Of a stretch of DNA of 64,000 bases, positions 44,978-53,820 are shown one piece after another; position 1 is the first letter of the stretch; each line of letters starts with the position of its first letter. Below the pieces are notes generated by a model that did no database searches, was not told where the DNA came from, and saw only the letters and a program-made list of their open reading frames with translations. This DNA is from Candidatus Zixiibacteriota bacterium (lineage in GTDB: Bacteria > Zixibacteria > MSB-5A5 > GN15 > FEB-12): contig JAVEYB010000015.1 of NCBI GenBank assembly GCA_034003725.1, forward strand, positions 1 through 64,000. The letters are read 5' to 3'. A program made the position numbers and the translations under genes.

Positions 44978-47104
44978 GTGGGTGACCGCACCGCCATACG
45001 CGTCGCAATTCTCTGGCACATGCACCAGCCGGACTATCGTGAGCCGGGTTCGAACCGGCTTTCGATGCCGTGGGTGCGATTCCACGCGCTCAAAGATTAC
45101 CTCGACATGCCGCTGCGCGCCGCGGCCCACGCCGGCACGACAGTCACCTTCAATCTCGTACCGTCTCTGCTCGACCAGATCGAGTTTTACGTGAACGGCG
45201 GGCTCGACCGCCATCTCGAACTCAGCCGTATTCCCGCCGACCATCTCACCGATGCCGACAAGATGGAGATCCTCGACACGTTTTTCTCGGCGCACCTCAA
45301 GCACATGGTCGAGCCGTACGAACGATACCGGGAGCTGCACCAGAAGTATACCGTCTCGCTTGCCCGCAAAGAACTGCTGCCCGCTTTATTCTCGACGGCC
45401 GAGATGCTCGACCTGCAGGTCTGGTCGAACCTCGCCTGGATCGATCCAATGTTTCGCAGGGAGGAGCCGATCGGGCGACTGTTCGCCCAGGGGCGGTACT
45501 ACAACGAAGAAGACAAGCAGGCGCTTCTGGACTGGCAGATTGTACTGCTCCGTCGCATCATCCCGACCTATCGCGACCTCTATCAGCAGGGCAAAATCGA
45601 TCTGTCCTTCACGCCCTACTACCATCCTATCCTGCCGCTGTTGTGCGACACCGATGTCGCTCGAGAGGCGCTGCCTGGCATCCATTTGCCCCAGCAGCGA
45701 TTTGTGCATCCCGAAGATGCCGAGGCGCAAGTTAGAATGGCCGCCGGGCGGTTTCGCGAGCTGTTCGACCGGCCGCTGACGGGCATGTGGCCTTCAGAGG
45801 GATCGGTTTCCGAACAAGCGCTGGCCATCATTGCGCAGCAGGGCATTCGATGGGCGGCCAGTGACGAAGAGATTCTGTTTCAGTCTCTGATGAAGTCCGG
45901 CCTGGATCGAAGTTCTCATCCTCTCCACGCCGTCTACGAATACAACGGACTCAAACTGTGCTTCCGCGACCACACCCTATCGGACAAGATCGGGTTTGTC
46001 TACTCCGGGTGGTCGGCGGCGGAAGCGGTTCGCGATTTTATCGGCCACATCCACCAGCTTCGCTCGCTCTATGCTGATCGACTCGACCGGACCGTTGTTC
46101 CCGTCATCCTCGACGGTGAAAACGCCTGGGAGTACTTTCCCGATGACGGGTCGGAATTTCTCGATCTGCTATACCGTGAATTGGCCGCCGATGAGTTCAT
46201 TAAAACAGTCGGTTACTCCGAAGCCGCAACGCTGCCCTCCGAAAAGCTGCACGCGGTATTCGCCGGGTCATGGATCAACCACAACTTCCGCATCTGGATC
46301 GGTCACTCGGAGGACAACCTCGCCTGGGACCTGCTGTCGCGAACACGGGACATGCTTCGGCGTCGCGAACAGGCCGAGCCGCCGCTGGACGAGTCTGTCC
46401 GGCGTGACTGTTGGAATCAGATATACATCGCCGAAGGCTCCGACTGGTGCTGGTGGTACGGTGATGAGCATCGCGGGCTGCACAACAAGCAGTTCGACCG
46501 GACTTTTCGTCGCCACCTGATGCGCGTCTACGAGCTGGTCGACCAACCGCCGCCCGTTGAATTGCTCCAACCTATTCATGGGGAAACTGCTGCGTCGTAT
46601 ACCTCGATGCCCGACGATATCCTCACCGCACAAATCGACGGTCGCATCACCCATTTCTACGAGTGGACCGGCGCGGGATACTTCGATTGCCTTAAGGCAG
46701 GCGGCGCAATGCACCGCGTCGAACGTTATCTTGCGGGAATCCACTTCGCCTATGACCACAATCGCTTCTATATTCGGCTTGACTTCCACGATAGAAAAGG
46801 ACTAGACTTGATTGACGCGCCGGTGGTGGAAGTCGCATGCTTCACACCATCGCCGCGAGTGATTCGATTAGAAACGGGCACGGACAGGCGGTCCGGCGAC
46901 TCGCCGGACCACTACCAATGGGCTCTCGGGGAAATTCTGGAACTCGGCATTGAGCGCGGTTTCCTCTGGCCCGAGCAATTCGGACCGCTCAGCTTTACCG
47001 TATCGCTGATCGATCAGAAGCGACGTCTGGAAACATGGCCGGAGAATGACCCGATCCACATCGATATCCCGGAGCGTAATTCCGAGATCTTCTGGCCATC
47101 GTAG
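44978..47104 (+). CDS. Glycoside hydrolase family 57 (alpha-glucan active)
   Basis: GH57 enzymes hydrolyse or transfer alpha-glucans. The 708-residue product starts at GTG 44978. Motif 1 is HMHQPDY (14-20). The likely nucleophile is E274 in GMWPSEGS. The DGENAWE motif (D379 to E385) supplies the likely acid/base Asp. A C-terminal beta-rich part (about 540-700) resembles the domain found in GH57 amylases. There is no signal peptide, so it probably acts in the cytoplasm on glycogen-like glucan. Confidence 0.93.
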   Translation: MGDRTAIRVAILWHMHQPDYREPGSNRLSMPWVRFHALKDYLDMPLRAAAHAGTTVTFNLVPSLLDQIEFYVNGGLDRHLELSRIPADHLTDADKMEILDTFFSAHLKHMVEPYERYRELHQKYTVSLARKELLPALFSTAEMLDLQVWSNLAWIDPMFRREEPIGRLFAQGRYYNEEDKQALLDWQIVLLRRIIPTYRDLYQQGKIDLSFTPYYHPILPLLCDTDVAREALPGIHLPQQRFVHPEDAEAQVRMAAGRFRELFDRPLTGMWPSEGSVSEQALAIIAQQGIRWAASDEEILFQSLMKSGLDRSSHPLHAVYEYNGLKLCFRDHTLSDKIGFVYSGWSAAEAVRDFIGHIHQLRSLYADRLDRTVVPVILDGENAWEYFPDDGSEFLDLLYRELAADEFIKTVGYSEAATLPSEKLHAVFAGSWINHNFRIWIGHSEDNLAWDLLSRTRDMLRRREQAEPPLDESVRRDCWNQIYIAEGSDWCWWYGDEHRGLHNKQFDRTFRRHLMRVYELVDQPPPVELLQPIHGETAASYTSMPDDILTAQIDGRITHFYEWTGAGYFDCLKAGGAMHRVERYLAGIHFAYDHNRFYIRLDFHDRKGLDLIDAPVVEVACFTPSPRVIRLETGTDRRSGDSPDHYQWALGEILELGIERGFLWPEQFGPLSFTVSLIDQKRRLETWPENDPIHIDIPERNSEIFWPS

Positions 47105-47131
47105 CGCGGCTGACCCGGCCACGGAGGCAAA

Positions 47132-47551
47132 ATGACCGATTCTTTTTTCGACAATGATCCGCAGCAAAAGCCGAAGGGCGATATTCCCGAACTCAACGGT
47201 CGTGGGCAGGAGCGGCAGTCTGCCGGTCCCGACGAGGATCATTCTGAATTGCGCACCGATGAGGGTCGGCTTGCAGCCATCATGTCCTACATTCCGTTGC
47301 TGTGCTTCATTCCGTTGCTGAGTATGAAAGAGAACCCCGAAGCGCGCTTCCACGCCCGTCAGGGCATCGTGCTGTTCATCATAGAGCTAGTGGCTGTCCT
47401 GTTCCTGCTGCCGGGCGTATCGAGCCTTGTGTTCCGGGTGGTTCTCATCGGCGCCGCGGGCCTCGCCATAGCCGGTATTTACTTCGCCCTGCAAGGGAAG
47501 AACTACAAGTTGCCGGTGGTTGGTGACCTGGCGGAAAAGACCAAGCTTTGA
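47132..47551 (+). CDS. DUF4870/Tic20-like small membrane protein
   Basis: The 139-residue product has a polar, acidic N-terminus (about residues 1-45) and then three hydrophobic spans. The segment AAIMSYIPLLCFIPLL and FHARQGIVLFIIEL is characteristic of DUF4870-type proteins. Function unknown. It begins 28 bases after the GH57 gene. Confidence 0.8.
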   Translation: MTDSFFDNDPQQKPKGDIPELNGRGQERQSAGPDEDHSELRTDEGRLAAIMSYIPLLCFIPLLSMKENPEARFHARQGIVLFIIELVAVLFLLPGVSSLVFRVVLIGAAGLAIAGIYFALQGKNYKLPVVGDLAEKTKL

Positions 47552-48065
47552 TTTGACAGGAATGCAGTGAGGGGAAATCTTTATCCGCTTGACAGCTGCT
47601 GACCATGCCCGCTCTGGAAAATATTTCCCAAAACGCCATTGTTTTTGTTGACTTGCTAAGGGGATAACTGTACCTATCCGATCAGATTTTTGTGGGGCTA
47701 TTCCCACAGGTGACGGAGGTGAGTGATCAAATAGCGGGCATATGCCAGATGCCTGTTCAGGATCTGAATACCGGTTACAAGCGCATGCCAGACGCTCGGT
47801 TACGGCGACTGAACGGGATGTCCCGCACAACAGTGTTCACTCGCTGGTCAAACTGCAGAAACATTTGAGGAGACCCCGCCACGCGCGCGCAGCCCGCGCC
47901 CGTCGGGCGACTCCACGGAAGGAGTGCGAACCCATTGACCAGTAAGTTTTTACGCGGTAGCTCCAACCTCACTTCAGCTTCCCTCTGCAATCGTTATTAC
48001 GGCCAACGGTCCGGCATCGGCGTTGCCCTTTCTAATGCCAGACAGCTACAGAAAGGGAAACGATA
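47552..48065. other. 514-base intergenic region before the PorV-like gene
   Basis: No gene is supported. I see a weak possible promoter (TTGACT 47648-47653, 17 bases, TACCTA 47671-47676), a six-pair hairpin TGTGGG/CCCACA (47691-47708), and an imperfect AT palindrome (47616-47628). A sigma-54-like promoter lies at its end. A 67-codon frame at 47742-47945 lacks a ribosome site and has a low-complexity Arg-rich product. Confidence 0.5.
48012..48027 (+). promoter_or_regulatory. Candidate sigma-54 (-24/-12) promoter of the PorV-like gene
   Basis: CGGCAT-CGGCG-TTGCC matches the sigma-54 consensus TGGCAC-N5-TTGCW, with GG and GC exactly 12 bases apart. It lies 38 bases before the start codon. An enhancer-binding protein of the required type is encoded at 53821-55251. 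The first base is C rather than T. Confidence 0.55.
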
Positions 48066-49010
48066 ATGGCTAGACGAACCGTAGACAGGATTATACTCGG
48101 CTGGGTCATCCTGCTGATTATAGCGGCTCTCATCGGCGATGTAACGCTGGCAGCCTCTGACGGTGGCCGCACCGCGGCAGACTTCTTACAGATCGGAGTC
48201 GGAGCTCGCGCTGCCGGCATGGGCGGCGCATACACCGCTCTCTCCGAGGGGTCTGAAGCATCCTACTGGAACCCCGCCGGCATGGCTGGCCTGCAAGGCT
48301 ATGAAGTGTCGTTTTCGCACTTCGCCTGGTATCAGGATGTAACCCTCGAGCAGGGTGCATTTGCCTTCGCGCTCAACGAGCGGACCACTCTGGCCGCCTC
48401 CATCATCTATCTGAATTACGGCGACATCAATGGATATGACGCCTCCGACAACCCCATCGGCGAAATCACTGCCTATGACTGGGCCGGTGGAGTCTCCCTG
48501 GGCTATCAGGTCAACGATGACCTGAGCGTTGGCGCCACAGGCAAGTACATCAATCAGAAGTTCGATGACATCTCGGGTTCTGCGTTTGCCGTCGATCTTG
48601 GGGCACGCTACCAGATCGGCCGCTGGACCATCGCTGCCATGGCGGGAAACCTCGGGTCGGCGATGACATTCGACTCGGAAAAGGAGGACCTTCCGTCAAC
48701 GCTCCGCGTTGGTGTTGCCGTCACCGAGTTGATTGGCGGGCTCCGCGCCGCCGTTGAATACGACAACCGTTTCAACGGGGCAAGTGTCCTGCATAATGGG
48801 TTGGAAATGATGTTCTACGACCGCTACTTCCTGCGCACCGGCTACGATGTCGATCTCGATGGTGAGGACCACTCCTTTGACGACGGTATGTCGTTTGGGG
48901 CCGGCGTTCGATTTGGCGTAGCCGAGATCAACTACGCCTACTCCCTGAAGGATCAGTACTCCTCAGAGGATTTGCATCGCTTTTCGATGCTCTTTCACAT
49001 GGGCAATTAA
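48066..49010 (+). CDS. PorV/PorQ-family outer-membrane protein
   Basis: The 314-residue product has a signal segment (about residues 10-30) and the family hallmark FLQIGVGARAAGMGGAYTALSEG with SYWNPAGMA, followed by a small beta-barrel pattern. In Bacteroidetes such proteins shuttle or anchor type IX secretion cargo; in related phyla the role is less clear. No other type IX component is seen in the window. A perfect terminator follows at 49051. Confidence 0.92.
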   Translation: MARRTVDRIILGWVILLIIAALIGDVTLAASDGGRTAADFLQIGVGARAAGMGGAYTALSEGSEASYWNPAGMAGLQGYEVSFSHFAWYQDVTLEQGAFAFALNERTTLAASIIYLNYGDINGYDASDNPIGEITAYDWAGGVSLGYQVNDDLSVGATGKYINQKFDDISGSAFAVDLGARYQIGRWTIAAMAGNLGSAMTFDSEKEDLPSTLRVGVAVTELIGGLRAAVEYDNRFNGASVLHNGLEMMFYDRYFLRTGYDVDLDGEDHSFDDGMSFGAGVRFGVAEINYAYSLKDQYSSEDLHRFSMLFHMGN

Positions 49011-49050
49011 GCCATTTCGGATATCCGGTCAGCGATGATCGGAACTCTTC

Positions 49051-49079
49051 AAAAACCGACCTATTTAGGTCGGTTTTTT
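49051..49079 (+). terminator. Intrinsic terminator after the PorV-like gene
   Basis: AAAAACCGACCTA pairs with TAGGTCGGTTTTT around a three-base loop, with T-run on the plus side and A-run on the other, so it could end transcription in both directions. Confidence 0.93.
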
Positions 49080-49229
49080 CTTATTGTCGAATTGTGACTT
49101 ACGCACAAGTGCGCACCGCACTGCACTCGAACGTGCATATGTTGCGTGATTATGCATATCCGCGGCGTTTGGCATACTGAACAAGGGCGCAATGTCCGAA
49201 TATCTACTCCTTTTTATCCTGTGTAACCT

Positions 49230-49242
49230 ATTGTTTAACAAT
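49230..49242. promoter_or_regulatory. Palindromic candidate enhancer site for a sigma-54 activator
   Basis: ATTGTT-T-AACAAT is a perfect 13-base palindrome, 64 bases upstream of the sigma-54-like promoter. A second inverted repeat, TGCATA/TATGCA, lies about 90 bases further upstream (near 49135-49157). Sites at such distances are typical for NtrC-type activators. The 372 bases between 49011 and 49382 otherwise hold no gene I can support. Confidence 0.4.
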
Positions 49243-49306
49243 CCGTTGCCGATGCCTACGTGATGCCTTTCGGGCGTCTGAAATTGGATCAAGACGGCGG
49301 GAAGGT

Positions 49307-49322
49307 TGGCAATGCATTTGCT
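49307..49322 (+). promoter_or_regulatory. Candidate sigma-54 (-24/-12) promoter of the sugar transferase gene
   Basis: TGGCAA-TGCAT-TTGCT matches TGGCAC-N5-TTGCW at every strongly conserved base, with GG and GC spaced by exactly 12. The expected start point is near 49333, about 50 bases before the ATG at 49383. No good sigma-70 promoter was seen in this gap. Confidence 0.72.
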
Positions 49323-49382
49323 TCTCACATCCCAGAACGAAACGGACGCGTTTTTAGGTAACCATCTCACATTGACAGGATA

Positions 49383-50315
49383 ATGGAACAGAACAACAAC
49401 CAGCTCAATTACTCCGGCGAGCAAACACTCACCCTGAACCGCCGCAACGTCTCCTACGGATACGCGACCGTGCGAGAGGCCGTAGTGCCGCGCTCCGTCG
49501 CGCCGTCGTACGCGCCTGACGTCGCTTTCAAAAGCCGGTTTCTCCTCGCCGAAGTACTTGGATTGTTGTTTGTCGCTTTCTCGACCATGTATATATTCGG
49601 GCTGCCGTCAGTGCTGACCAAGCCGGGCCAGTTCAAGCTCATGATACAGAAAGCGGTGAAACGGACATACGATATTGTCGGGGCCACGGTCGGTCTGCTG
49701 CTGTGCCTGCCGATACTGGTTTTCGTGCCGATTTTCATCAAGCTGGATTCGCGCGGACCTGTCTTTTACACTCAGATGCGGATAGGCATTAATCGTCGTC
49801 GTACCGAACGCCGTTATCACCAGAAGACCGACATCGACAACCGTCGCTCCAACGATCGCCGCAAGGAAGACCTTTTGGGCAAGCCATTCCGTGTAATCAA
49901 GTTTCGCACCATGGTCCAGAATGCCGAGACGAAGAGCGGCCCTGTGTGGGCGACCAAGGACGATCCCCGGATCACTCGGTTGGGCAAGTTCCTGCGGAAG
50001 ACCCGAATCGACGAGATTCCGCAGTTCATAAACGTCCTGAAAGGCGATATGGCACTGGTCGGTCCTCGTCCGGAGCGCCCCACCTTCGTCAAAGACCTCG
50101 CGACGAAGATTGAGGGGTACGAAGAGCGCCTTCGCGTGAAGCCGGGTATCACCGGTCTGGCGCAAGTCGAGTCCGGCTACGATTGTGACATCGATTCGGT
50201 GAAGGACAAGGTCAACTACGACGTGACTTACATTCGCACCATGTCGTTGTGGTCGGATATCAAGATCATGGCCAGGACGGTTGTGGTGGTGTTCACGGGC
50301 AGAGGGGCGTGCTGA
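49383..50315 (+). CDS. Bacterial sugar transferase (undecaprenyl-phosphate sugar-1-phosphate transferase)
   Basis: Enzymes of this type put the first sugar-phosphate on undecaprenyl phosphate to start exopolysaccharide or O-antigen units. The 310-residue product has one hydrophobic span near 50-70, another at about 100-122 and the catalytic domain with FRVIKFRTM, RKTRIDEIPQFINVLKGDM, VGPRPERP and KPGITGLAQV. An Arg-rich insertion (about 139-165) lies between the membrane helix and FRVIKFRTM. It lacks the long multi-span N-terminus of WbaP. UppP, which regenerates the lipid carrier, is encoded at 57972. Confidence 0.93.
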   Translation: MEQNNNQLNYSGEQTLTLNRRNVSYGYATVREAVVPRSVAPSYAPDVAFKSRFLLAEVLGLLFVAFSTMYIFGLPSVLTKPGQFKLMIQKAVKRTYDIVGATVGLLLCLPILVFVPIFIKLDSRGPVFYTQMRIGINRRRTERRYHQKTDIDNRRSNDRRKEDLLGKPFRVIKFRTMVQNAETKSGPVWATKDDPRITRLGKFLRKTRIDEIPQFINVLKGDMALVGPRPERPTFVKDLATKIEGYEERLRVKPGITGLAQVESGYDCDIDSVKDKVNYDVTYIRTMSLWSDIKIMARTVVVVFTGRGAC

Positions 50316-50352
50316 GTTACGTGAACGCTTGAAAGCAATGAGCCAATTTCCG

Positions 50353-50381
50353 AGAGCCGCTTCGCGCGGCTCTTCTTTTTT
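50353..50381 (+). terminator. Intrinsic terminator after the sugar transferase gene
   Basis: AGAGCCGC pairs with GCGGCTCT around TTCGC and is followed by TCTTTTTT. It makes the sugar transferase a single-gene unit with the sigma-54-like promoter. Confidence 0.9.
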
Positions 50382-50395
50382 CGCAGAAATTCAAC

Positions 50396-50424
50396 TTGTA
50401 TCGGCTATGCGATTGATCTACATT
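50396..50424 (+). promoter_or_regulatory. Possible promoter of the PEGA/DUF5683 gene
   Basis: TTGTAT (50396-50401) and TACATT (50419-50424) are 17 bases apart, just after a terminator and 48 bases before the start codon. Confidence 0.5.
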
Positions 50425-50471
50425 TCCGATACTCTTTTTAAGCAGTCACGTAACCGACATACAAAGGGGAT

Positions 50472-51209
50472 ATGTTGTTAAAACGGATTTTGGCGACAGT
50501 CCTGTTCTGCTCGCTTCCCGGTTTGGTGGCGCACGCGCAGACCACGACCGGGTCCGTCACGGTTGAATCAGACCCCGGCGGCGCAGAAGTCGTGCTCAAG
50601 GGGGATGCCACCGTTGCCGGCGTTACTCCCACGACGTTCCGCCAGATGCTGATTGGTCGATACGACGTGACCGTGAAAAAGCGGGGATACGAAACGTATC
50701 GCACGGATGTCGTGCTCGACCCGGCCCGACCGACGCGCCTTGATATCCGGTTGTCGCCCAAGACCCGGCTCAAAGCGGCGGTCCGATCCATGTTTGTACC
50801 CGGATGGGGGCAGCGCTACGGCGATCAGAAGGGAAAGGCCTGGCTGTTTCATGTCCTCGGCGCCGGGTCCATCGCCGCATATCTGATTGCCGATCACAAT
50901 TTCGATATTAAGTACGAAAAGTACGAACGACGACTCGATGAATTCGACGCCGCCGTCGCGGACGGCGCCTCGCGTGAGGAACTCGATAGGCGACTCGATG
51001 CGCTATCGGACGCGCAGGACGAGGCCTTCGATTACGAAGACTATCGACGGATCACGATCGGGGCCGCCATCGGCGTGTGGGGATTGTCGGTCCTCGACGC
51101 ACTGCTGTTTTCTCCCGGTGATCGAACTGCCTTCTCGGTTGAAGGCGTCGACATTCAGCCCGCAGCCGATCTGGATCAGGTCGGTTTGACCCTGTCATAC
51201 TCGTTTTGA
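50472..51209 (+). CDS. PEGA-domain protein with DUF5683-type membrane part
   Basis: The 245-residue product has a signal peptide (cleavage after AHA, about residue 22), a PEGA-type beta domain (about 25-95, with SDPGGAEVVLKG and GRYDVTVKKRGYETY), and then the DUF5683 signature FVPGWGQRYGDQKGKAW with two or so hydrophobic spans. The end SLSYSF suggests an envelope location. Function is unknown. The fibronectin-type lipoprotein gene follows 14 bases later. Confidence 0.85.
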   Translation: MLLKRILATVLFCSLPGLVAHAQTTTGSVTVESDPGGAEVVLKGDATVAGVTPTTFRQMLIGRYDVTVKKRGYETYRTDVVLDPARPTRLDIRLSPKTRLKAAVRSMFVPGWGQRYGDQKGKAWLFHVLGAGSIAAYLIADHNFDIKYEKYERRLDEFDAAVADGASREELDRRLDALSDAQDEAFDYEDYRRITIGAAIGVWGLSVLDALLFSPGDRTAFSVEGVDIQPAADLDQVGLTLSYSF

Positions 51210-51223
51210 GGCGGAGAAGTGTG

Positions 51224-52753
51224 ATGACTCGTACAGCCGTCATTGCAGGCGCCATTGTCGCCCTGACACTGCTCATTTCATGTGACCGTTATATCGATTC
51301 ACGGGATCCGGTTCGCTCTTTGCCCGATGCGCCTCCCGTGCCCACTAATGTTCTCGCGCAATTGAACAGCCGGTCGGTGACGCTCAGTTGGGATATTGAT
51401 AATCCGGCAGCGGTCAGTCGGTATCGTGTTTATCTGGCGACGGACACGGTCCAGGGCTTTACCGTGAAGGACTCGACTGCGCAGACGTCAATCGTGATTG
51501 AGGGACTTGCACTTAACCGTGAGTACTTCTTCGAAGTCGCCGCTGTCGACGGGAACGGCTATGAAGGCCCCCGGTCGGCTACTGTCTCGGCCGTCACGGC
51601 GTTGTTGTCGCTTACCATAAACAACAATGCCCGATACACCAATTCGCGAAACGTGCAGGTACAACTGATTGCGAACAGCGCCGCCACACATGTGTACCTG
51701 TCGGAGGATTCGACGTTTGCCGATGCGGTCGCCCAGACGTTTTCAGCTCAGCGAGGCTTTGAGTTGAGTCCCGGCGATGGCACCAAAATCGTCTTCGGTC
51801 GTTATATCTTCCTCGATGGTTCCGAATCGCAGCAGCCATTGTCCGATTCGATCATCCTCGATACACGTGCACGCATCGATTCGGCCTGGTACCTTCCCGG
51901 TGGGGGAGGAACCTTCACGGCCGGTGACACAATTACGTTTTTTGTCGATGCCGCCGAAGTTGACGGGGAAGCCCAGGTCGTTCTCAGCGGAATCGACCCG
52001 GTGCGGCTGTTTGACGACGGTACGAACGGCGATGTGGCTGCGGGTGACGGCATTTATTCGGCCGAGTGGGTGGTGCCCGGTGATGTTACACTGAACAACG
52101 GATCGGTGGTGGGTGAGTTTACGGATGCCGCCGGCAATGAAGCCGATTTTCTGTCCGATGTCACGTTGACAATATTCAGCGCGCCGTTGCCGGTCCAGTT
52201 GACTCTGGTCGAGCCGGTCTCGAGTTACCAAATGTCCCTCACCTGGAGTCAGGCCGCGTCAGCGGACTTTGCCAGCTACCGCATCTACCGGTCGTCAAGT
52301 GCCACCGTCAGCGACGCTGACCTGTTAGTTGCAACGATCACGAACCGTTCGACGGTGTCGTATACCGATACGACAGTTGCGGCGAGCACGACGTATTACT
52401 ACCGCGTTTACGTCCGTAACAGCCTCGGAATGACCGCTGCCTCCAACACGGCCAGCGCGACCACTCTCGCCAATACGGCGCCCGCGGCTGTGGTGCTGGC
52501 AGGTGCGCTGTCCGATGCCACCACGGTCAGGCTGACTTGGACGCAAAATGCCGACGCCGACTTCCAATCGTACCGGATTTATCGGGGGAATTCATCCGGC
52601 GTCAGCAGCTCTGACGAGTTGATCGACATTATCACTTCCCGGACCTCGATTTCCGCCACGTTCGGTCTGACCACCAACCGCTGGTACCGGGTGTACGTGT
52701 TCGACAAACAGGGTCTTTCCACAGGATCCAACGCTATCCAGATTACGGATTGA
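51224..52753 (+). CDS. Lipoprotein with fibronectin type III domains
   Basis: The 509-residue product has a signal with lipobox LTLLISC. Three fibronectin-III-like units are visible, starting with VTLSWDIDNPAAVSRYRVYLATD, SLTWSQAASADFASYRIYRSS and RLTWTQNADADFQSYRIYRGN. Between the first and second lies a region like those that measure acceleration or drug-type propellers: GDTITFFVDAAEVDGEA and DDGTNGDVAAGDGIYSAEW. ATG 51224 with GGAG upstream is preferred to TTG 51206. It is probably surface-exposed and binds something at the envelope. Confidence 0.82.
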   Translation: MTRTAVIAGAIVALTLLISCDRYIDSRDPVRSLPDAPPVPTNVLAQLNSRSVTLSWDIDNPAAVSRYRVYLATDTVQGFTVKDSTAQTSIVIEGLALNREYFFEVAAVDGNGYEGPRSATVSAVTALLSLTINNNARYTNSRNVQVQLIANSAATHVYLSEDSTFADAVAQTFSAQRGFELSPGDGTKIVFGRYIFLDGSESQQPLSDSIILDTRARIDSAWYLPGGGGTFTAGDTITFFVDAAEVDGEAQVVLSGIDPVRLFDDGTNGDVAAGDGIYSAEWVVPGDVTLNNGSVVGEFTDAAGNEADFLSDVTLTIFSAPLPVQLTLVEPVSSYQMSLTWSQAASADFASYRIYRSSSATVSDADLLVATITNRSTVSYTDTTVAASTTYYYRVYVRNSLGMTAASNTASATTLANTAPAAVVLAGALSDATTVRLTWTQNADADFQSYRIYRGNSSGVSSSDELIDIITSRTSISATFGLTTNRWYRVYVFDKQGLSTGSNAIQITD

Positions 52754-52765
52754 TCGGGCCGGACT

Positions 52766-53632
52766 ATGACCGTTCTGCGGAATCTGAACCATTTCATTAC
52801 CCTGTTTCTGGAGACTTTTCGCCAGTTCGGTCGGTGGCGCATTTGGAGCCTCCTGGCGGCCTATTTCGCCATACAATGGATCATCCTCTACGCCCATTAT
52901 GATTTCCTCTCTCCGGCCTTCTATGGACTCGTGCAGGCCTGGCTGGGACTGGCCCAGGCCCTCGGGCTGATCACCGGACAGGAACGAACCGTTTTCGGTC
53001 ATTACCCGGGGCAGTTTCTGGTGCTGCCGACCATATTCGGGTGGGCACGCACGCTGCTCGGCGTGATAGTAGAAGGGCTGGTGCTCGGAATGGTTGCAAG
53101 CATGTTCCGCAACATCCATCTGCGCAGCGCCCGAGAACCGGAACTCGCCCTCTCTTCGGTCGTCAAGCTGTGGCTGCATCTCGCGGTCATTTGGGTAGTC
53201 ATCAACGGCATAATCCTTGTCCTTAACCTGTTTGTTCCCGAGCTGTTGAAGGCCTGGATGATCGGTTCCCCCCGTCGGCAGCAGGTGATTGAGTTCATTA
53301 TCATGCCGGGGCTGCATTCTCTCACTCTGGGCCTGTTGTTTTTCGCTATACCATCGGTCGTGCTCTATCGCGAGGATGCGGTACGTAGTATGGGCCGATC
53401 TGTTCGGCTGTTTCTGCGCCGGCCGTTCACCTCCTTTTTCCTCGCCGTGGCCGTCCTGTTTCTGCCGATTCTGGTGGCGTCGATCGCCACCCGAAGTCAG
53501 GATATAATCGCCAAGTTTCGGCCCGAGTTGGTCTTTTGGGTCTTGTCCGCCGGCTTGGTGCTGGAGATGATCGCGTATTTCTTCTGGATGGGTACCTCCA
53601 CCAGGTATCTGTACGACCTTGTCGACGAATAG
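52766..53632 (+). CDS. Multi-span membrane protein of unknown function
   Basis: The 288-residue product shows about six hydrophobic spans, including FAIQWIILYAHYDF, LWLHLAVIWVVINGIILVL and FFLAVAVLFLPILVASIAT. I do not recognise the family. It starts 12 bases after the lipoprotein gene and is probably in the same operon as the PEGA protein. The 188 bases after it hold no clear promoter. Confidence 0.78.
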   Translation: MTVLRNLNHFITLFLETFRQFGRWRIWSLLAAYFAIQWIILYAHYDFLSPAFYGLVQAWLGLAQALGLITGQERTVFGHYPGQFLVLPTIFGWARTLLGVIVEGLVLGMVASMFRNIHLRSAREPELALSSVVKLWLHLAVIWVVINGIILVLNLFVPELLKAWMIGSPRRQQVIEFIIMPGLHSLTLGLLFFAIPSVVLYREDAVRSMGRSVRLFLRRPFTSFFLAVAVLFLPILVASIATRSQDIIAKFRPELVFWVLSAGLVLEMIAYFFWMGTSTRYLYDLVDE

Positions 53633-53820
53633 TCGGTCTTCCCGAACAGCTCCCGCCAGGATTGTCAGGTCACCGTCTCTCGCGCCTCGGTTGCACCCGT
53701 GATCCGCCGGTTCCATGCCCCGTCAACCGTTTCCCTGCTTAATTTGCGAACACTTTACCCCTATACCTTTCGCCGAATCCGCCGATAAAAAACAGTGTAC
53801 CATCAGGGACACTGCGAGTA

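Noticed and set aside
47742-47945. 67-codon frame in the gap before the PorV-like gene
   Set aside because: No ribosome site, Arg/Ala-rich low-complexity product, no start supported.
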